From Polyangium mundeleinium (GTDB lineage Bacteria; Myxococcota_A; Polyangia; Polyangiales; Polyangiaceae), in assembly GCF_028369105.1 (NCBI RefSeq), contig NZ_JAQNDO010000001.1, positions 7,906,501 to 7,970,500 on the forward strand: 64,000 nucleotides of DNA, read 5' to 3'. Below are positions 33,214 through 41,608 of the stretch, in pieces. A program made the translations under genes and the position numbers. The notes under the pieces were generated by a model, which worked only from the letters and a program-made list of their open reading frames with translations, ran no database searches and had not been told where the DNA came from. Each line of letters begins with the position of its first letter. The stretch's first letter is position 1.

Positions 33214-33941
33214 TGCTCCTCGTCCTCCGCGATGAGCGGACGCACGATCGGCGCGACCGGCGCCACGATCGATCCCGCCTCCGGCGCGCGGCTCGATCGC
33301 GCGAGCGCGGCGACGAGCGTGCTCTTCGCGCGGATCGCGGCGCCGCGGGTTCCTTCGACCACCAAGAAAATGTCCCGACGCTCGCCGAGCCTGCGCGCCA
33401 CACGATCGAGCGCCGCGGCCGAGAGCATGGTCTGCGCGCCGAGCGATCGGAGGCGCGTGTAGACCACGGACCCGCGCGGCAGATCGTCACGCGCGGCGTC
33501 GAAGACGGGCAGCACGCCCGCGGCCCGCGCCGTGTCGATCACGTCTTCACGCTCCCACATGCCACGCGGCTCCCAGAAGCGGAGCGTGCCTTCGCCCGGG
33601 ATCCGCGCGAAGAGCGCGGCGATGCGCTTGCGGTTCGCCGCGGTCGGCCGGATCTCGGTCGACGTCGAGAGCACGATGCACCGCGCTTCGAGCGTCGTCG
33701 CGACCTCGATCGAGGTGGCGAGCGCGTCATCGAGCTCCTTGCCGGGGGCGAGCTCGGCCACGACGCGCGGCAAGACCACGCTGAACACGAACGCGGGCGG
33801 CACCGATTTCCGCCACTTTCGCAGGCCGGGCGCGCCGGGCAGCGACATGTCGACCGGGCGGATCTCCACCAGATCGAGCTGTTCCTTGTACTTCTTGATG
33901 TCGCCCTGAAGGGCGTGCAGGCCCACGTGGAGTCTTGCCAT
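33210..33941 (-). CDS. DUF72 (YecE-type) family protein
   Basis: 243 residues. It starts MARLHVGLHALQGDIKKYKEQLDLVEIRP and continues with a barrel-like pattern (RCIVLSTSTEIRP, TLRFWEPRGMWEREDV) that matches the DUF72/YecE TIM-barrel family, whose function is not established. There is no signal peptide. It sits between lpxL-like and GGT-like genes with a 12-base gap and a four-base overlap respectively, clearly in the operon. Confidence 0.75.
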   Translation of the reverse strand: MARLHVGLHALQGDIKKYKEQLDLVEIRPVDMSLPGAPGLRKWRKSVPPAFVFSVVLPRVVAELAPGKELDDALATSIEVATTLEARCIVLSTSTEIRPTAANRKRIAALFARIPGEGTLRFWEPRGMWEREDVIDTARAAGVLPVFDAARDDLPRGSVVYTRLRSLGAQTMLSAAALDRVARRLGERRDIFLVVEGTRGAAIRAKSTLVAALARSSRAPEAGSIVAPVAPIVRPLIAEDEEQ

Positions 33942-33953
33942 GGCGGGGTCTCT

Positions 33954-34871
33954 TTACTCGAAGTGGAACCACTGCGTGGGGTTCTCGCGCAAAAAGCTTT
34001 CCATCGCGGAGGCGATGCGGCGCGCGGCGAGGGAGAGCTCGTCCTCGCTGGGCCGGCGCGGCAGCGAGATCGACGGACAGCTCCGCACCTCGTAGCGCAT
34101 GTAACCCAGCCGCCGCGTGAAGACGGGCACGATCGGCGCCCCGCTCAAGGCGGCGAGCGAGAGCGGGCCCTCAGGGACGACGAAAGGCTCGTCGAAGAGC
34201 GTGACCTCTCGCCCACGCATGCCCTTCGGGAGCCTGTCGATCTGGACCGCCACGACACCGCCGCGCCGGAGATGCGAGAGCAAAGGCAACGCGTCGAGCG
34301 GGCTCGTCCCCACGTGTACGATCCGCACACCGGCCTTGTCGCGCGCGTCGTCCGTCAGCGCCTCGGCGCGCTCATCGCGCTCGTGCGCCATCACGACGAC
34401 GACGTCGGCCGTATGCACGCTGCGCAGGATCGGGCCCGCGGCTTGCCAGCCGCCCGTGTGCGCCGTCGCGATGATCACGCCGCGCCCTGCGCTCGCCGCG
34501 CGCACGTAGTTCTCGTCCGACGCGCAAAGCCCGACGAGGCGCTCGGGTCGATCGCGCCCCACGAGGAACGCCTCCGTCAAGCAGCTCGCGAAGCTCGCGA
34601 AGACCCGCGCGACGTCGACGTTCTCGACGAGCACGTTCCGCGGCCCGAGCGCGCGCCTTAGGTTCTTCCGGACCGCGCGCCGCTGTCGCCCGAGACCGAT
34701 CCCGAAGGCGAGGCCGATGAGCGGCGGCGCGTACCGCACGAAGGGGCGCGGGCCGTGTGTCACGCCTGCGTCGAGCGCGCGGCGCCAGAGCACCGAGTCG
34801 TGCCGGCGCAGATCGTCGAGCAGCTTGCCGAGGTCGTCTCCGATCCCCACGGGGCCCCCGTAGCGGCTCAA
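33954..34871 (-). CDS. Lipid A biosynthesis acyltransferase (LpxL/HtrB family)
   Basis: 305 residues with an N-terminal hydrophobic stretch (PPLIGLAFGIGLG) and the acyltransferase core: ATAHTGGWQAAGP for the catalytic His motif near residue 138, DRLPKGMRG near 214 and a FDEPFVVPEGP block near 225. The family adds secondary acyl chains to Kdo-lipid A. The catalytic motif reads H-T-G-G-W-Q, with Gln where most members have Glu or Asp. The start overlaps the queG stop by four bases. No lpx neighbours are present, so the acceptor lipid is uncertain. Confidence 0.82.
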   Translation of the reverse strand: MSRYGGPVGIGDDLGKLLDDLRRHDSVLWRRALDAGVTHGPRPFVRYAPPLIGLAFGIGLGRQRRAVRKNLRRALGPRNVLVENVDVARVFASFASCLTEAFLVGRDRPERLVGLCASDENYVRAASAGRGVIIATAHTGGWQAAGPILRSVHTADVVVVMAHERDERAEALTDDARDKAGVRIVHVGTSPLDALPLLSHLRRGGVVAVQIDRLPKGMRGREVTLFDEPFVVPEGPLSLAALSGAPIVPVFTRRLGYMRYEVRSCPSISLPRRPSEDELSLAARRIASAMESFLRENPTQWFHFE

Positions 34872-36025
34872 CGGCGCGGCGCAAAGGGCGGCGCGTCGGG
34901 ATCGACGATGTCCTCGTCATGGCCGCTGGATCCAGGCTCCCGGGAGACCGTCTTCCCGATCCGCAAAAGCCCCCACACCCCGACCTCGCGCGCCGCCGCG
35001 TCGTCGTGCGCCGCGGCCTGCTCCAGCGTCCGCACGTCGTCCTCGGCGCTCGGCCCCTCGGGATCTCGCGCAAGTCGGTTCGCCGCGACGATCGCCGCGT
35101 TCCGCGCGAGCCCTCCGCGCCGCGCACGCCGCAGCGGCGTCCCCTGGATCGTTTCGGGAAACGCTTCCTCCTCGATCGACGCGAGATCCGAGAGCCGCAT
35201 CTCGGACCAGCGCGGCAGCGGCTGGAACTGCTGCGTGCGCGCCTCGGGCGGCGGCGCGGTCCGGTTGTAAGGACAAACCTCCTGGCAGACGTCGCAACCG
35301 AAGAGGTGCTCGCCGATCGCCGCGCGCAGCTCCTCGGGCGGCGCCTCGTACTGCTCGATCGTGAGGTACGAGATGCACCGCCGCGCATCGAGCACGAACG
35401 GCTTGGGGAACGCGCCCGTCGGGCAGGCATCGAGGCAACGCGTGCACGCTCCGCAGCGCTCGTGCATCGGCACGCCCGGCGTGAGCACGAGTGTCGTGAC
35501 GACCTCGCCGAGCATGACGAAGCTCCCCTGCCCCGGGACGATCACGAGTCCGTTTTTCCCCACGAACCCGAGCCCGGCGCGCGCCGCCCACGCGCGCTCC
35601 ATCAGCGGCTCGATGTCGCAGAGCGGTCGCGCGTCGATGCCAGGCCCGAGGCCGCGGATGAAGTCGGCGAGCCGGCGCAGCTTCTTGCGAAGAAAGAGGT
35701 GATAGTCCTGCCCGCGCGCGTAACGGGCGATCCCGCGCGCGACCTCGGGATCGTGCGACTCGGCCTCGGCCGAGCGGGCGTACCGGCGACCCACGCACAC
35801 GACGCTCCGCGCGCCCGGGAGGATCGCCTCCGTGTCGAGCCTCCGCCGCTCCTCGACGTGCTCCTCGAGGTACCGCATCGTGCCGTGCATCCCGGCCTCG
35901 ATGAACGCGCGGTAGCGACCGTGCTCGACGTCGAGCGGCTCGTCGGCGCGCGCCACGCCCACCACGTCGAAGCCGAGTTCGAACGCGCGCTCCCGGACCC
36001 GCTGATCGACGTCGCTCGCGGACAT
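34868..36025 (-). CDS. queG: Epoxyqueuosine reductase QueG
   Basis: 385 residues. Two [4Fe-4S] motifs are clear: CGACTRCLDACPTGAF in the middle and, further on, CDVCQEVCPYN. The N-terminal cobalamin-binding region with MHGTMRYLEEHVEERRR and SVVCVGRRYA fits QueG, which carries out the last step of queuosine synthesis in tRNA. The C-terminal ~90 residues form a HEAT-like extension (RGGLARNAAIVAANRLA) that is usual for QueG. It shares ATGA with the next gene, and 40 bases separate it from the upstream methylase gene. Confidence 0.95.
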   Translation of the reverse strand: MSASDVDQRVRERAFELGFDVVGVARADEPLDVEHGRYRAFIEAGMHGTMRYLEEHVEERRRLDTEAILPGARSVVCVGRRYARSAEAESHDPEVARGIARYARGQDYHLFLRKKLRRLADFIRGLGPGIDARPLCDIEPLMERAWAARAGLGFVGKNGLVIVPGQGSFVMLGEVVTTLVLTPGVPMHERCGACTRCLDACPTGAFPKPFVLDARRCISYLTIEQYEAPPEELRAAIGEHLFGCDVCQEVCPYNRTAPPPEARTQQFQPLPRWSEMRLSDLASIEEEAFPETIQGTPLRRARRGGLARNAAIVAANRLARDPEGPSAEDDVRTLEQAAAHDDAAAREVGVWGLLRIGKTVSREPGSSGHDEDIVDPDAPPFAPRR

Positions 36026-36065
36026 CCGTGTTGCCTCCCTGCGCCCCGCCCGCGCAGCGATCGAG

Positions 36066-36632
36066 CTACCCGAACAGCCGATCGAGCACGATCGCGCACG
36101 CCGCGCGCACGCTCAGGTGATTGTAGCCCGTGTCCTTCGCCGCATGGATCGGCGCGAGGCGAACGTCGGCCGACGCGACGAGCTCACCCGCGAGGCCCCA
36201 CCCCGTCCCGAACGTGATGAGCACGGGTTTGTCCGTTTGCGAGAGGCGCGCACGCGCGTCGGGGTAGTTCGTCACGGGGCCGCGCTTCGCCGACGCCGCC
36301 GTCGTCCAGAGCTCGATCCCCGCGCGCCCCACGCCCGGCGCGAGCGACGTGTAAACGTCCTCCAGGCTCGGCACGATCCGCAGGACGTCGAGCGCGTCCG
36401 CGCGATCCGGGATGCGCTTCTTGCCCGAGCCGTGGACCCAGTGATCACGGATGCGCTCGGCGAGCAGCCGCTGCGCCGCGACCGGATGCACGACGTGAAG
36501 CTCGAGCACACCGAACGTGCGCGCGCTCCGCGCCATGTCGTGGAGGTCCAGGTTCGTGATCGCGGTCGTCACGATCTCCCCGGCGCGATCGAGCACGGGG
36601 TGGTGAACCAGCGCGAGCGCGACCTTCGTCAC
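36066..36632 (-). CDS. SPOUT-fold RNA methyltransferase (TrmD-associated family)
   Basis: 188 residues with MTKVALALVHHPVLDRAGEIVTTAITNLDLHDMARSARTFG at the start and LITFGTGWGLAGELV plus HLSVRAACAIVLDRLFG at the end, the knot region of SPOUT enzymes. The family (RNA methyltransferase type 4) is often found next to trmD in deltaproteobacteria and Aquificales, as here, where the two overlap by four bases. The RNA target is unknown. Confidence 0.82.
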   Translation of the reverse strand: MTKVALALVHHPVLDRAGEIVTTAITNLDLHDMARSARTFGVLELHVVHPVAAQRLLAERIRDHWVHGSGKKRIPDRADALDVLRIVPSLEDVYTSLAPGVGRAGIELWTTAASAKRGPVTNYPDARARLSQTDKPVLITFGTGWGLAGELVASADVRLAPIHAAKDTGYNHLSVRAACAIVLDRLFG

Positions 36633-37372
36633 GACGAACCTCGCTCGGCGCGAAGACGCTTCGCTCGCTCCAGGAGCTCGGGCCTGCGCGCCGCCGTGCG
36701 CGCCTCGGCCTGCTCGCGCCGAAAGGCCGAGATCGCCGCGTGGTTACCGCCTTTCAACACCTCGGGCACCTTCATCCCTCGGAACTCCTCGGGCCGCGTG
36801 TAGTGAGGGTATTCGAGCAGCCCGTCCATCGCGGGGCTGTGCGACTCGTGCATCGCCGAGTCGGCGCTGCCGAGCACGCCGGGCAAAAGACGCGAGCACG
36901 CGTCGACGATCGCCATCGCCGCCACCTCGCCGCCCGCGAGCACGAAGTCACCGAGCGAGATCTCCTCGTCGATGAACGCGTGCACCCGATCATCGAAGCC
37001 CTCGTACCGACCACACACGAGCGTGATCCACGGCAGCGAAGCGAGCGCCTCGACCTTGCGCTGGTCGAGCACGCTTCCTTGCGGAGAGAGCAGCACGCGG
37101 TGCGAGCGTTCCGCATCCGCGCCTTCGCGTCCCTCACGTGTCCGCGCCTCGACGGCCTCGATGCAGCCGACCACGACATCGACGCGGATCACCATGCCGG
37201 ACCCGCCGCCATACGGCGTGTCGTCGACGCTGCGATGGCGACCGAGCCCGTGCTCGCGCAGGTTCGCGCAACGCACGTCGAGCGCGCCTGCGCGCGCCGC
37301 GCGGCCGACCATCCCCGTCGACAGGAATGGCTCGAACATCTCGGGGAAGAGGGTGACGATGTCGACACGCAT
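36629..37372 (-). CDS. trmD: tRNA (guanine-N1)-methyltransferase TrmD
   Basis: 247 residues with TrmD hallmarks: MRVDIVTLFPEMFEPFLSTG at the start, DDTPYGGGSGMV near residue 50, the trefoil-knot SAM site CGRYEGFDDRVH near 115 and SLGDFVLAGGE near 130. It makes m1G37 in tRNA. It lies in the classical rpsP-khpA-rimM-trmD order, 12 bases after rimM. Confidence 0.97.
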   Translation of the reverse strand: MRVDIVTLFPEMFEPFLSTGMVGRAARAGALDVRCANLREHGLGRHRSVDDTPYGGGSGMVIRVDVVVGCIEAVEARTREGREGADAERSHRVLLSPQGSVLDQRKVEALASLPWITLVCGRYEGFDDRVHAFIDEEISLGDFVLAGGEVAAMAIVDACSRLLPGVLGSADSAMHESHSPAMDGLLEYPHYTRPEEFRGMKVPEVLKGGNHAAISAFRREQAEARTAARRPELLERAKRLRAERGSS

Positions 37373-37384
37373 GCGCGCGCCTCG

Positions 37385-37933
37385 TCAGGTGAGGCCGTCG
37401 ATCGTGACGAGCCGGACGACCCCGGCGTCGGTGTCCACGGACGCGACGAAGTCGTCGAGCAGTGGGACCTCGATCTTCGTGCCGTCCGCGCGTTCGACGA
37501 CGAGCACCTCGCAGCTCGGATACGAGGCCAGCGCGAGGACACGCCCCACGACCTCGCCGGAGCCGAGCTCTGCGCGCGCGCCTTCGATGTCGCACGCGTA
37601 GAACTCGCCCTCTTCGAGCTGCGGGAACTCGTCCCTCGGCACGAGCAGGATGGCCCCGCGCAGCGCGTCGGCGGCGTCCCGATCGGCGACGCCCGCGAGC
37701 CGCGCGAGCACCGCCTTGTTCGCGCTTCGGATCGACGTGATATCGGCCGTGCGCTCTGCGCCGTCGGGGAATCGCAGCTTGAGCGTCGGCCGGTGCCCGA
37801 GGAGATCCGAGCCCTCGTGGTAGACCTTGAGGCGCACCTCGCCCTGGATCCCGTGGGAGCGCGCGATCTCCGCGACGGCGACAAACCGTCGCGGGGCATC
37901 GGCCTCGGTCGTGGCGCGTTTACGCGGGATCAA
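37385..37933 (-). CDS. rimM: Ribosome maturation factor RimM
   Basis: 182 residues. The N-terminal domain (FVAVAEIARSHGIQGEVRLKVYHEG) and the PRC-barrel domain (EFPQLEEGEFYACDIEGARAEL...VGRVLAL, EVPLLDDFVASVD) fit RimM, which helps 30S maturation at the 16S 3' domain. A basic leader (MIPRKRATTEADAPRR) precedes the core. The start overlaps the khpA stop by four bases. Confidence 0.95.
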   Translation of the reverse strand: MIPRKRATTEADAPRRFVAVAEIARSHGIQGEVRLKVYHEGSDLLGHRPTLKLRFPDGAERTADITSIRSANKAVLARLAGVADRDAADALRGAILLVPRDEFPQLEEGEFYACDIEGARAELGSGEVVGRVLALASYPSCEVLVVERADGTKIEVPLLDDFVASVDTDAGVVRLVTIDGLT

Positions 37934-38163
37934 TCCAGGATGTCGAGGTGGGCCCGGAGGCCCGCCTTGCTGGCGGCCGCGTTGAGGAGCGCGCGGATCG
38001 ACTGCGCGGTGCGGCCATCCTTGCCGATCACTTTGCCGATGTCCTCACGCGCCACGCTGAGCTCGATGCGCGGGAACCTGTCGCCCGTGACCTCGCGGAC
38101 GGTCACTTTCTCGGGTTGATCCACGAGCGACCGCGCGATGAGCGCGACGAGATCCAGCAGCAT
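37930..38163 (-). CDS. khpA: KH-domain RNA-binding protein KhpA
   Basis: 77 residues from the ATG at 38163 (MLLDLVALIARSLV), which fits the family; an upstream ATG at 38190 would add nine residues. The KH GxxG loop is GKDG in KVIGKDGRTAQSIRALL. KhpA binds small RNAs or ribosomal RNA. It lies 33 bases after rpsP (6 bases if the upstream ATG is used). Confidence 0.93.
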   Translation of the reverse strand: MLLDLVALIARSLVDQPEKVTVREVTGDRFPRIELSVAREDIGKVIGKDGRTAQSIRALLNAAASKAGLRAHLDILD

Positions 38164-38196
38164 GGTGGAGGACGCAGGAGACGGCGCCATGCCTCG

Positions 38197-38451
38197 TTAC
38201 TTCGCCACCGTCGCCGCGACGACGTCAGGGCGCTTCAGCAGAAGCTCGACCGTGTGCGAGGGCTGGGCACCGACGTCGCGCCAGTGCTTCACGCGCGCCG
38301 TGTCCAGGCGGATCTCGTTGCGGCGCGGGTCGTACGTGCCCAAACGTTCGATGAACCGGCCTCCGCGGGCAGCGCGCTGGTCGGCGACGACGATACGGTA
38401 GAACGGGGTCTTCTTCGTGCCCGCCCGGGCGAGGCGGATATGAACGGCCAT
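38197..38451 (-). CDS. rpsP: 30S ribosomal protein bS16
   Basis: 84 residues from the ATG at 38451, with GAGG upstream. The sequence MAVHIRLARAGTKKTPFYRIVVADQRAARGG and LGTYDPRRNEIRLD is typical bS16. It is the first gene of a long minus-strand operon. A well-placed promoter (TTGACC, 17-base spacer, TACCCT) lies about 110 bases upstream. Confidence 0.97.
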   Translation of the reverse strand: MAVHIRLARAGTKKTPFYRIVVADQRAARGGRFIERLGTYDPRRNEIRLDTARVKHWRDVGAQPSHTVELLLKRPDVVAATVAK

Positions 38452-38556
38452 CGGTGAACCTCGGTCTTCTTGGAGATCCGGCGCTTGCCGGGTGCGGGCA
38501 TGACCCGCTCGCATTCGCGATCCCCCGGCGCACCACGCCAGGGGAACGGGGGGCGA

Positions 38557-38585
38557 AGGGTAGGCAGAACCCCCCCACCGGTCAA
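38557..38585 (-). promoter_or_regulatory. Predicted sigma-70 promoter of the rpsP operon
   Basis: On the minus strand TTGACC (38585-38580) is followed after exactly 17 bases by TACCCT (38562-38557). The hexamers match the consensus at 5 and 3 positions. It lies about 106 bases before the rpsP start, the only open gap in the region. Confidence 0.6.
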
Positions 38586-38748
38586 GGCCGAACAAGACGC
38601 AAAATTTGTCCCGTCCGATCCTCGCCTGGACTTCTCGTGAGCTTGCGGCCCGGACGCACCCCGCGGCCGCGAAAAACATGGGGTTGGAGTGAAACGAAGA
38701 AAGAAGCGCCGTGCGGGAATCCGCTCGGCGACGGGGACAGACGGGAAA

Positions 38749-38946
38749 TCAGCCGTTCTCGAGGATGATCACGCCACGATTCGGGTCGTCTTCATCCTCA
38801 TGAGGCTCCTTCGGCCCGCTTCCAGGGCGACGCGGAGCCGGGTACCGCTCGAGCGGAAGTTCCAGGCGCGGTCGGTTCTCCTCACGCTGCTGGCGCTCCC
38901 TCTCTTCCCGTTGTCGGATTTGTTCGATGATGAAAGGAGGTAGCAT
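38749..38946 (-). CDS. Short conserved-looking protein, probable myxobacterial family
   Basis: 65 residues from the ATG at 38946, which has GGAGGAG six bases upstream; a longer in-frame start at 39000 lacks a site. It starts MLPPFIIEQIRQREERERQ, continues with a highly charged Arg/Glu/Gln helix, then a Pro-rich stretch, and ends RGVIILENG. From memory, similar short proteins (same MxPPxIIEQIRxRE opening and RGVxIL ending) occur in other Polyangiales genomes, but this was not checked. Function unknown; no membrane segment. Confidence 0.7.
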   Translation of the reverse strand: MLPPFIIEQIRQREERERQQREENRPRLELPLERYPAPRRPGSGPKEPHEDEDDPNRGVIILENG

Positions 38947-39090
38947 CCGGACTCCTCCGCACCGCGTCTGTGGCGTCGCTCGGATGAACGTGCCTAGCAA
39001 GAATGGGCCCGTTCACGAGTCGAATCTAGCAATGAGAGTAACGGGGTCAAGCTTATCGCCCGGGACGACGGTGATATGCTCGCCGCCTCT

Positions 39091-40638
39091 ATGACGCAGG
39101 ATGGCGTGAGATCGCCGGAGCAAGAGCGCCAAGCAACGCAGCCCTCTCGGGCTTCGTCCTCGTCGCCGAAGCCCCAGGCGCGAACGCGGGGCGCGGCGAA
39201 GCAGGCACGCCGTTCCCTCGTGATCTGCGTGGCGCTCGGCATCGGGCTCGCCTCTGTGGACGCACGCGCCGCCGCGTTCGACGTCGCGGACACGACGTGG
39301 GAGGGCTGCTCGGAGCTCTTCGGGCTCGCGGTGAACGAGCTCGGCGACGGACGTGTCAAGGCCGTCGCCGTGCTCGACTGGAACGAGGTCACGCCGAACG
39401 ACGGTGTGCTCGTCCTGCACCCGCTCCAGAGCATGGATCCCGAAGAAACGGCCGCCTTCATGAAGGCCGGCGGGCGCCTGGCGATCGTGGACGACTACGG
39501 CCGCGGCGAGGAGACGCTGCGGCGCTTCCACATCGAGCGGACCGTTCTGCCCTCACGCCCTGTGGCAGCGCTGCGCAACAACCCGCAGCTCGCGATCGCC
39601 GAGCCCGTGCTCACGGGCGACAAGGGGCAACTCACCGGCCCGCACCCGGTCGTCGCAAACGTGCAGCAGTTCGTCACGAACCACGCGACGGGGCTCCGCC
39701 ACCCGAACCTCTCGCCCGTGCTCGAGGTGCGCGCCGTCGGCGAGCCCCCGACGATCGTCGCGGTCGCGGGCCAGGTCGGCAAGGGCCGGCTCTTCGCGCT
39801 GAGCGATCCCTCGGGCCTCATCAACCAGATGCTGCGCTACCCCGGCAACCGCTCGTTCGCCGTGGGCCTCGCGCACTACCTCGTCGACGAGGACGGCGGC
39901 GAACGGCATGGCGGCAGGCTCTTCATCGTCGCCAACCGCTTCTCCGAGGAAGGCTCGTTCGGCGGCAAGTCGACGCTGCGCAAGGACATCGAGGGCCAGC
40001 TCCGATCGATCGGCGACGCCCTCGCGGAGGCGCGTCAGAACGGGCTGCCGAGCTGGGCGCATTGGGTGCTCGCGCTGCTCGCGGTGGTCGGCGTGGCCGC
40101 GTGGGTCGCGCGGGCCGCGGGGCGGCCGTACAAGAGCCCGCATCCACGCTTCGCGCGACCCGTGCCGCTCGTGGCGCAGGGAGGCGTGGCCGGGCGCTTC
40201 GCCTTGCTCTCGGCGCCGTCGTCGCCACCGGGGCTGCTCCTGCTCGAGCTGAAAAGCGCGCTCGTCGAGGCTCTCTCGCACAAGCTCGGCGCGCCCCTCG
40301 ATCCGTCGGCAGACGCGGTGATTTCTGCGGCCGAGCGCGCGGGAGGCCTTGACGAGCGTGGCCGCTCGGCCTTGAAAGATGTCCTCGCCGTGATGCAAAA
40401 AGCCGAAGCCTCCGTCGTCGCGGGCCGGCCGGTGCGCGTGCCCCGCGCGGCGCTGCGGAACGCCGCCGCCGTCGTGAGGGACGTGCTCGCCAGGGCGGGC
40501 GCGATCACCCCAGAGCCACTCGGCCACGGCGGCGCGAACCAAGAGAAGACTTCCGATCGCCCGGCGGGAACGAGCCCGACGAGCAACCCCTCACGAACCC
40601 CGAGCCCGCCCGCACCCGCAGAGGAGAGCGCCACTTGA
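39091..40638 (+). CDS. DUF4350-type membrane protein, MoxR/DUF58 operon
   Basis: 515 residues from the ATG at 39091 (39076 also in frame). A basic leader and a hydrophobic segment (SLVICVALGIGLASVDARA) precede a periplasmic domain whose strands LVLHPLQSMDPEETAAFMKAGGRLAIVDDYGRGEETLRRF fit DUF4350. A second membrane segment (WVLALLAVVGVAAWVARA, about residue 325) leads to a cytosolic C-terminal region. DUF4350 proteins accompany MoxR ATPases and DUF58 proteins. The stop TGA overlaps the TTG start of the moxR gene. Confidence 0.8.
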   Translation: MTQDGVRSPEQERQATQPSRASSSSPKPQARTRGAAKQARRSLVICVALGIGLASVDARAAAFDVADTTWEGCSELFGLAVNELGDGRVKAVAVLDWNEVTPNDGVLVLHPLQSMDPEETAAFMKAGGRLAIVDDYGRGEETLRRFHIERTVLPSRPVAALRNNPQLAIAEPVLTGDKGQLTGPHPVVANVQQFVTNHATGLRHPNLSPVLEVRAVGEPPTIVAVAGQVGKGRLFALSDPSGLINQMLRYPGNRSFAVGLAHYLVDEDGGERHGGRLFIVANRFSEEGSFGGKSTLRKDIEGQLRSIGDALAEARQNGLPSWAHWVLALLAVVGVAAWVARAAGRPYKSPHPRFARPVPLVAQGGVAGRFALLSAPSSPPGLLLLELKSALVEALSHKLGAPLDPSADAVISAAERAGGLDERGRSALKDVLAVMQKAEASVVAGRPVRVPRAALRNAAAVVRDVLARAGAITPEPLGHGGANQEKTSDRPAGTSPTSNPSRTPSPPAPAEESAT

Positions 40639-41606
40639 CCCAGGCCGTCGCCATCGAGGAGATCGCCGCCGCCAAAGAGCGGCTGGACGCGCTCCGCCGG
40701 GAGATCACGCGCGTCTACATCGGTCCCTCGCGCACCGTGGATCTCATGCTCACCGCGCTGCTCGCGCAGGGCCACGTGCTCCTCGAGGGCGTGCCCGGCG
40801 TCGCCAAGACGACGCTCGTGAAGGCGTACGCGTCGGCGCTCGGCGCCTCGGTGCGGCGCATCCAGTTCACGCCGGATCTCCTGCCCGCCGACATCACCGG
40901 TACGTACGTGCTCTCGCCGAAGGAGGGCACGTTCTCGCTCCGGCCGGGTCCGATCTTCGCGAACGTCGTGCTCGCCGACGAGATCAACCGCGCGCCCGCG
41001 AAGACGCAGTCCGCGCTGCTCGAAGCGATGCAGGAGCGGCAGGTGACGATCGAGGGCGATCGGTTCGAGCTGCCCGCGCCGTTCATGGTGCTCGCGACGC
41101 AGAACCCGATCGATCTCGAAGGGACGTACCCGCTGCCCGAGGCGCAGATCGATCGGTTCCTCGTGCGCGTCGCCATCGGCTACCCGAACGCGAAGGACGA
41201 GGTGGCGATGCTCCGCGCACACAACGCCGAGCCGCCGCGCGCGCGCTCTGTGCTCAGTGTGGAGGAGCTGCTCTCGCTCCAAAGCATCGCGCGGCGGATC
41301 CACGTGGAGGACGATATCTACGAGTACGCCGTCGGCCTGACGACGTTCACTCGCTCGCATGCGCGCGTGCTGCTCGGCGCTTCGCCGCGCGCGACGCTCG
41401 GGCTCGTGCAGGCCGCGAAGAGCGCGGCCGTGATCGCAGGTCGGCCGTTCGTCACGCCGGACGACGTGCGCGGTGTCGCGACGTCGGTCCTCTCGCACAG
41501 GCTCGTGCTCGTGCCCGAGGCCGAAGGCGACGCGCGCGCACGGGACGCGGTCGTGGAGGACGCCGTGCAGCGCGTGGCCTACCGGCGCGCGGTGCGGCCG
41601 GTCTAA
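40635..41606 (+). CDS. MoxR-family AAA+ ATPase
   Basis: 323 residues from a TTG that overlaps the previous stop codon, with GAGGAGAG upstream. The P-loop is GVPGVAKTT, Walker B is VLADEINRAPAKTQSALLEAMQERQV, and sensor 1 is ATQNPIDLEGTYPLPEAQIDRF, all typical for MoxR. MoxR proteins are chaperone-like ATPases that act with von-Willebrand-factor or DUF58 partners in metal insertion or stress and envelope tasks. It is two bases from the DUF58 gene. Confidence 0.94.
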   Translation: MTQAVAIEEIAAAKERLDALRREITRVYIGPSRTVDLMLTALLAQGHVLLEGVPGVAKTTLVKAYASALGASVRRIQFTPDLLPADITGTYVLSPKEGTFSLRPGPIFANVVLADEINRAPAKTQSALLEAMQERQVTIEGDRFELPAPFMVLATQNPIDLEGTYPLPEAQIDRFLVRVAIGYPNAKDEVAMLRAHNAEPPRARSVLSVEELLSLQSIARRIHVEDDIYEYAVGLTTFTRSHARVLLGASPRATLGLVQAAKSAAVIAGRPFVTPDDVRGVATSVLSHRLVLVPEAEGDARARDAVVEDAVQRVAYRRAVRPV

Positions 41607-41608
41607 CG

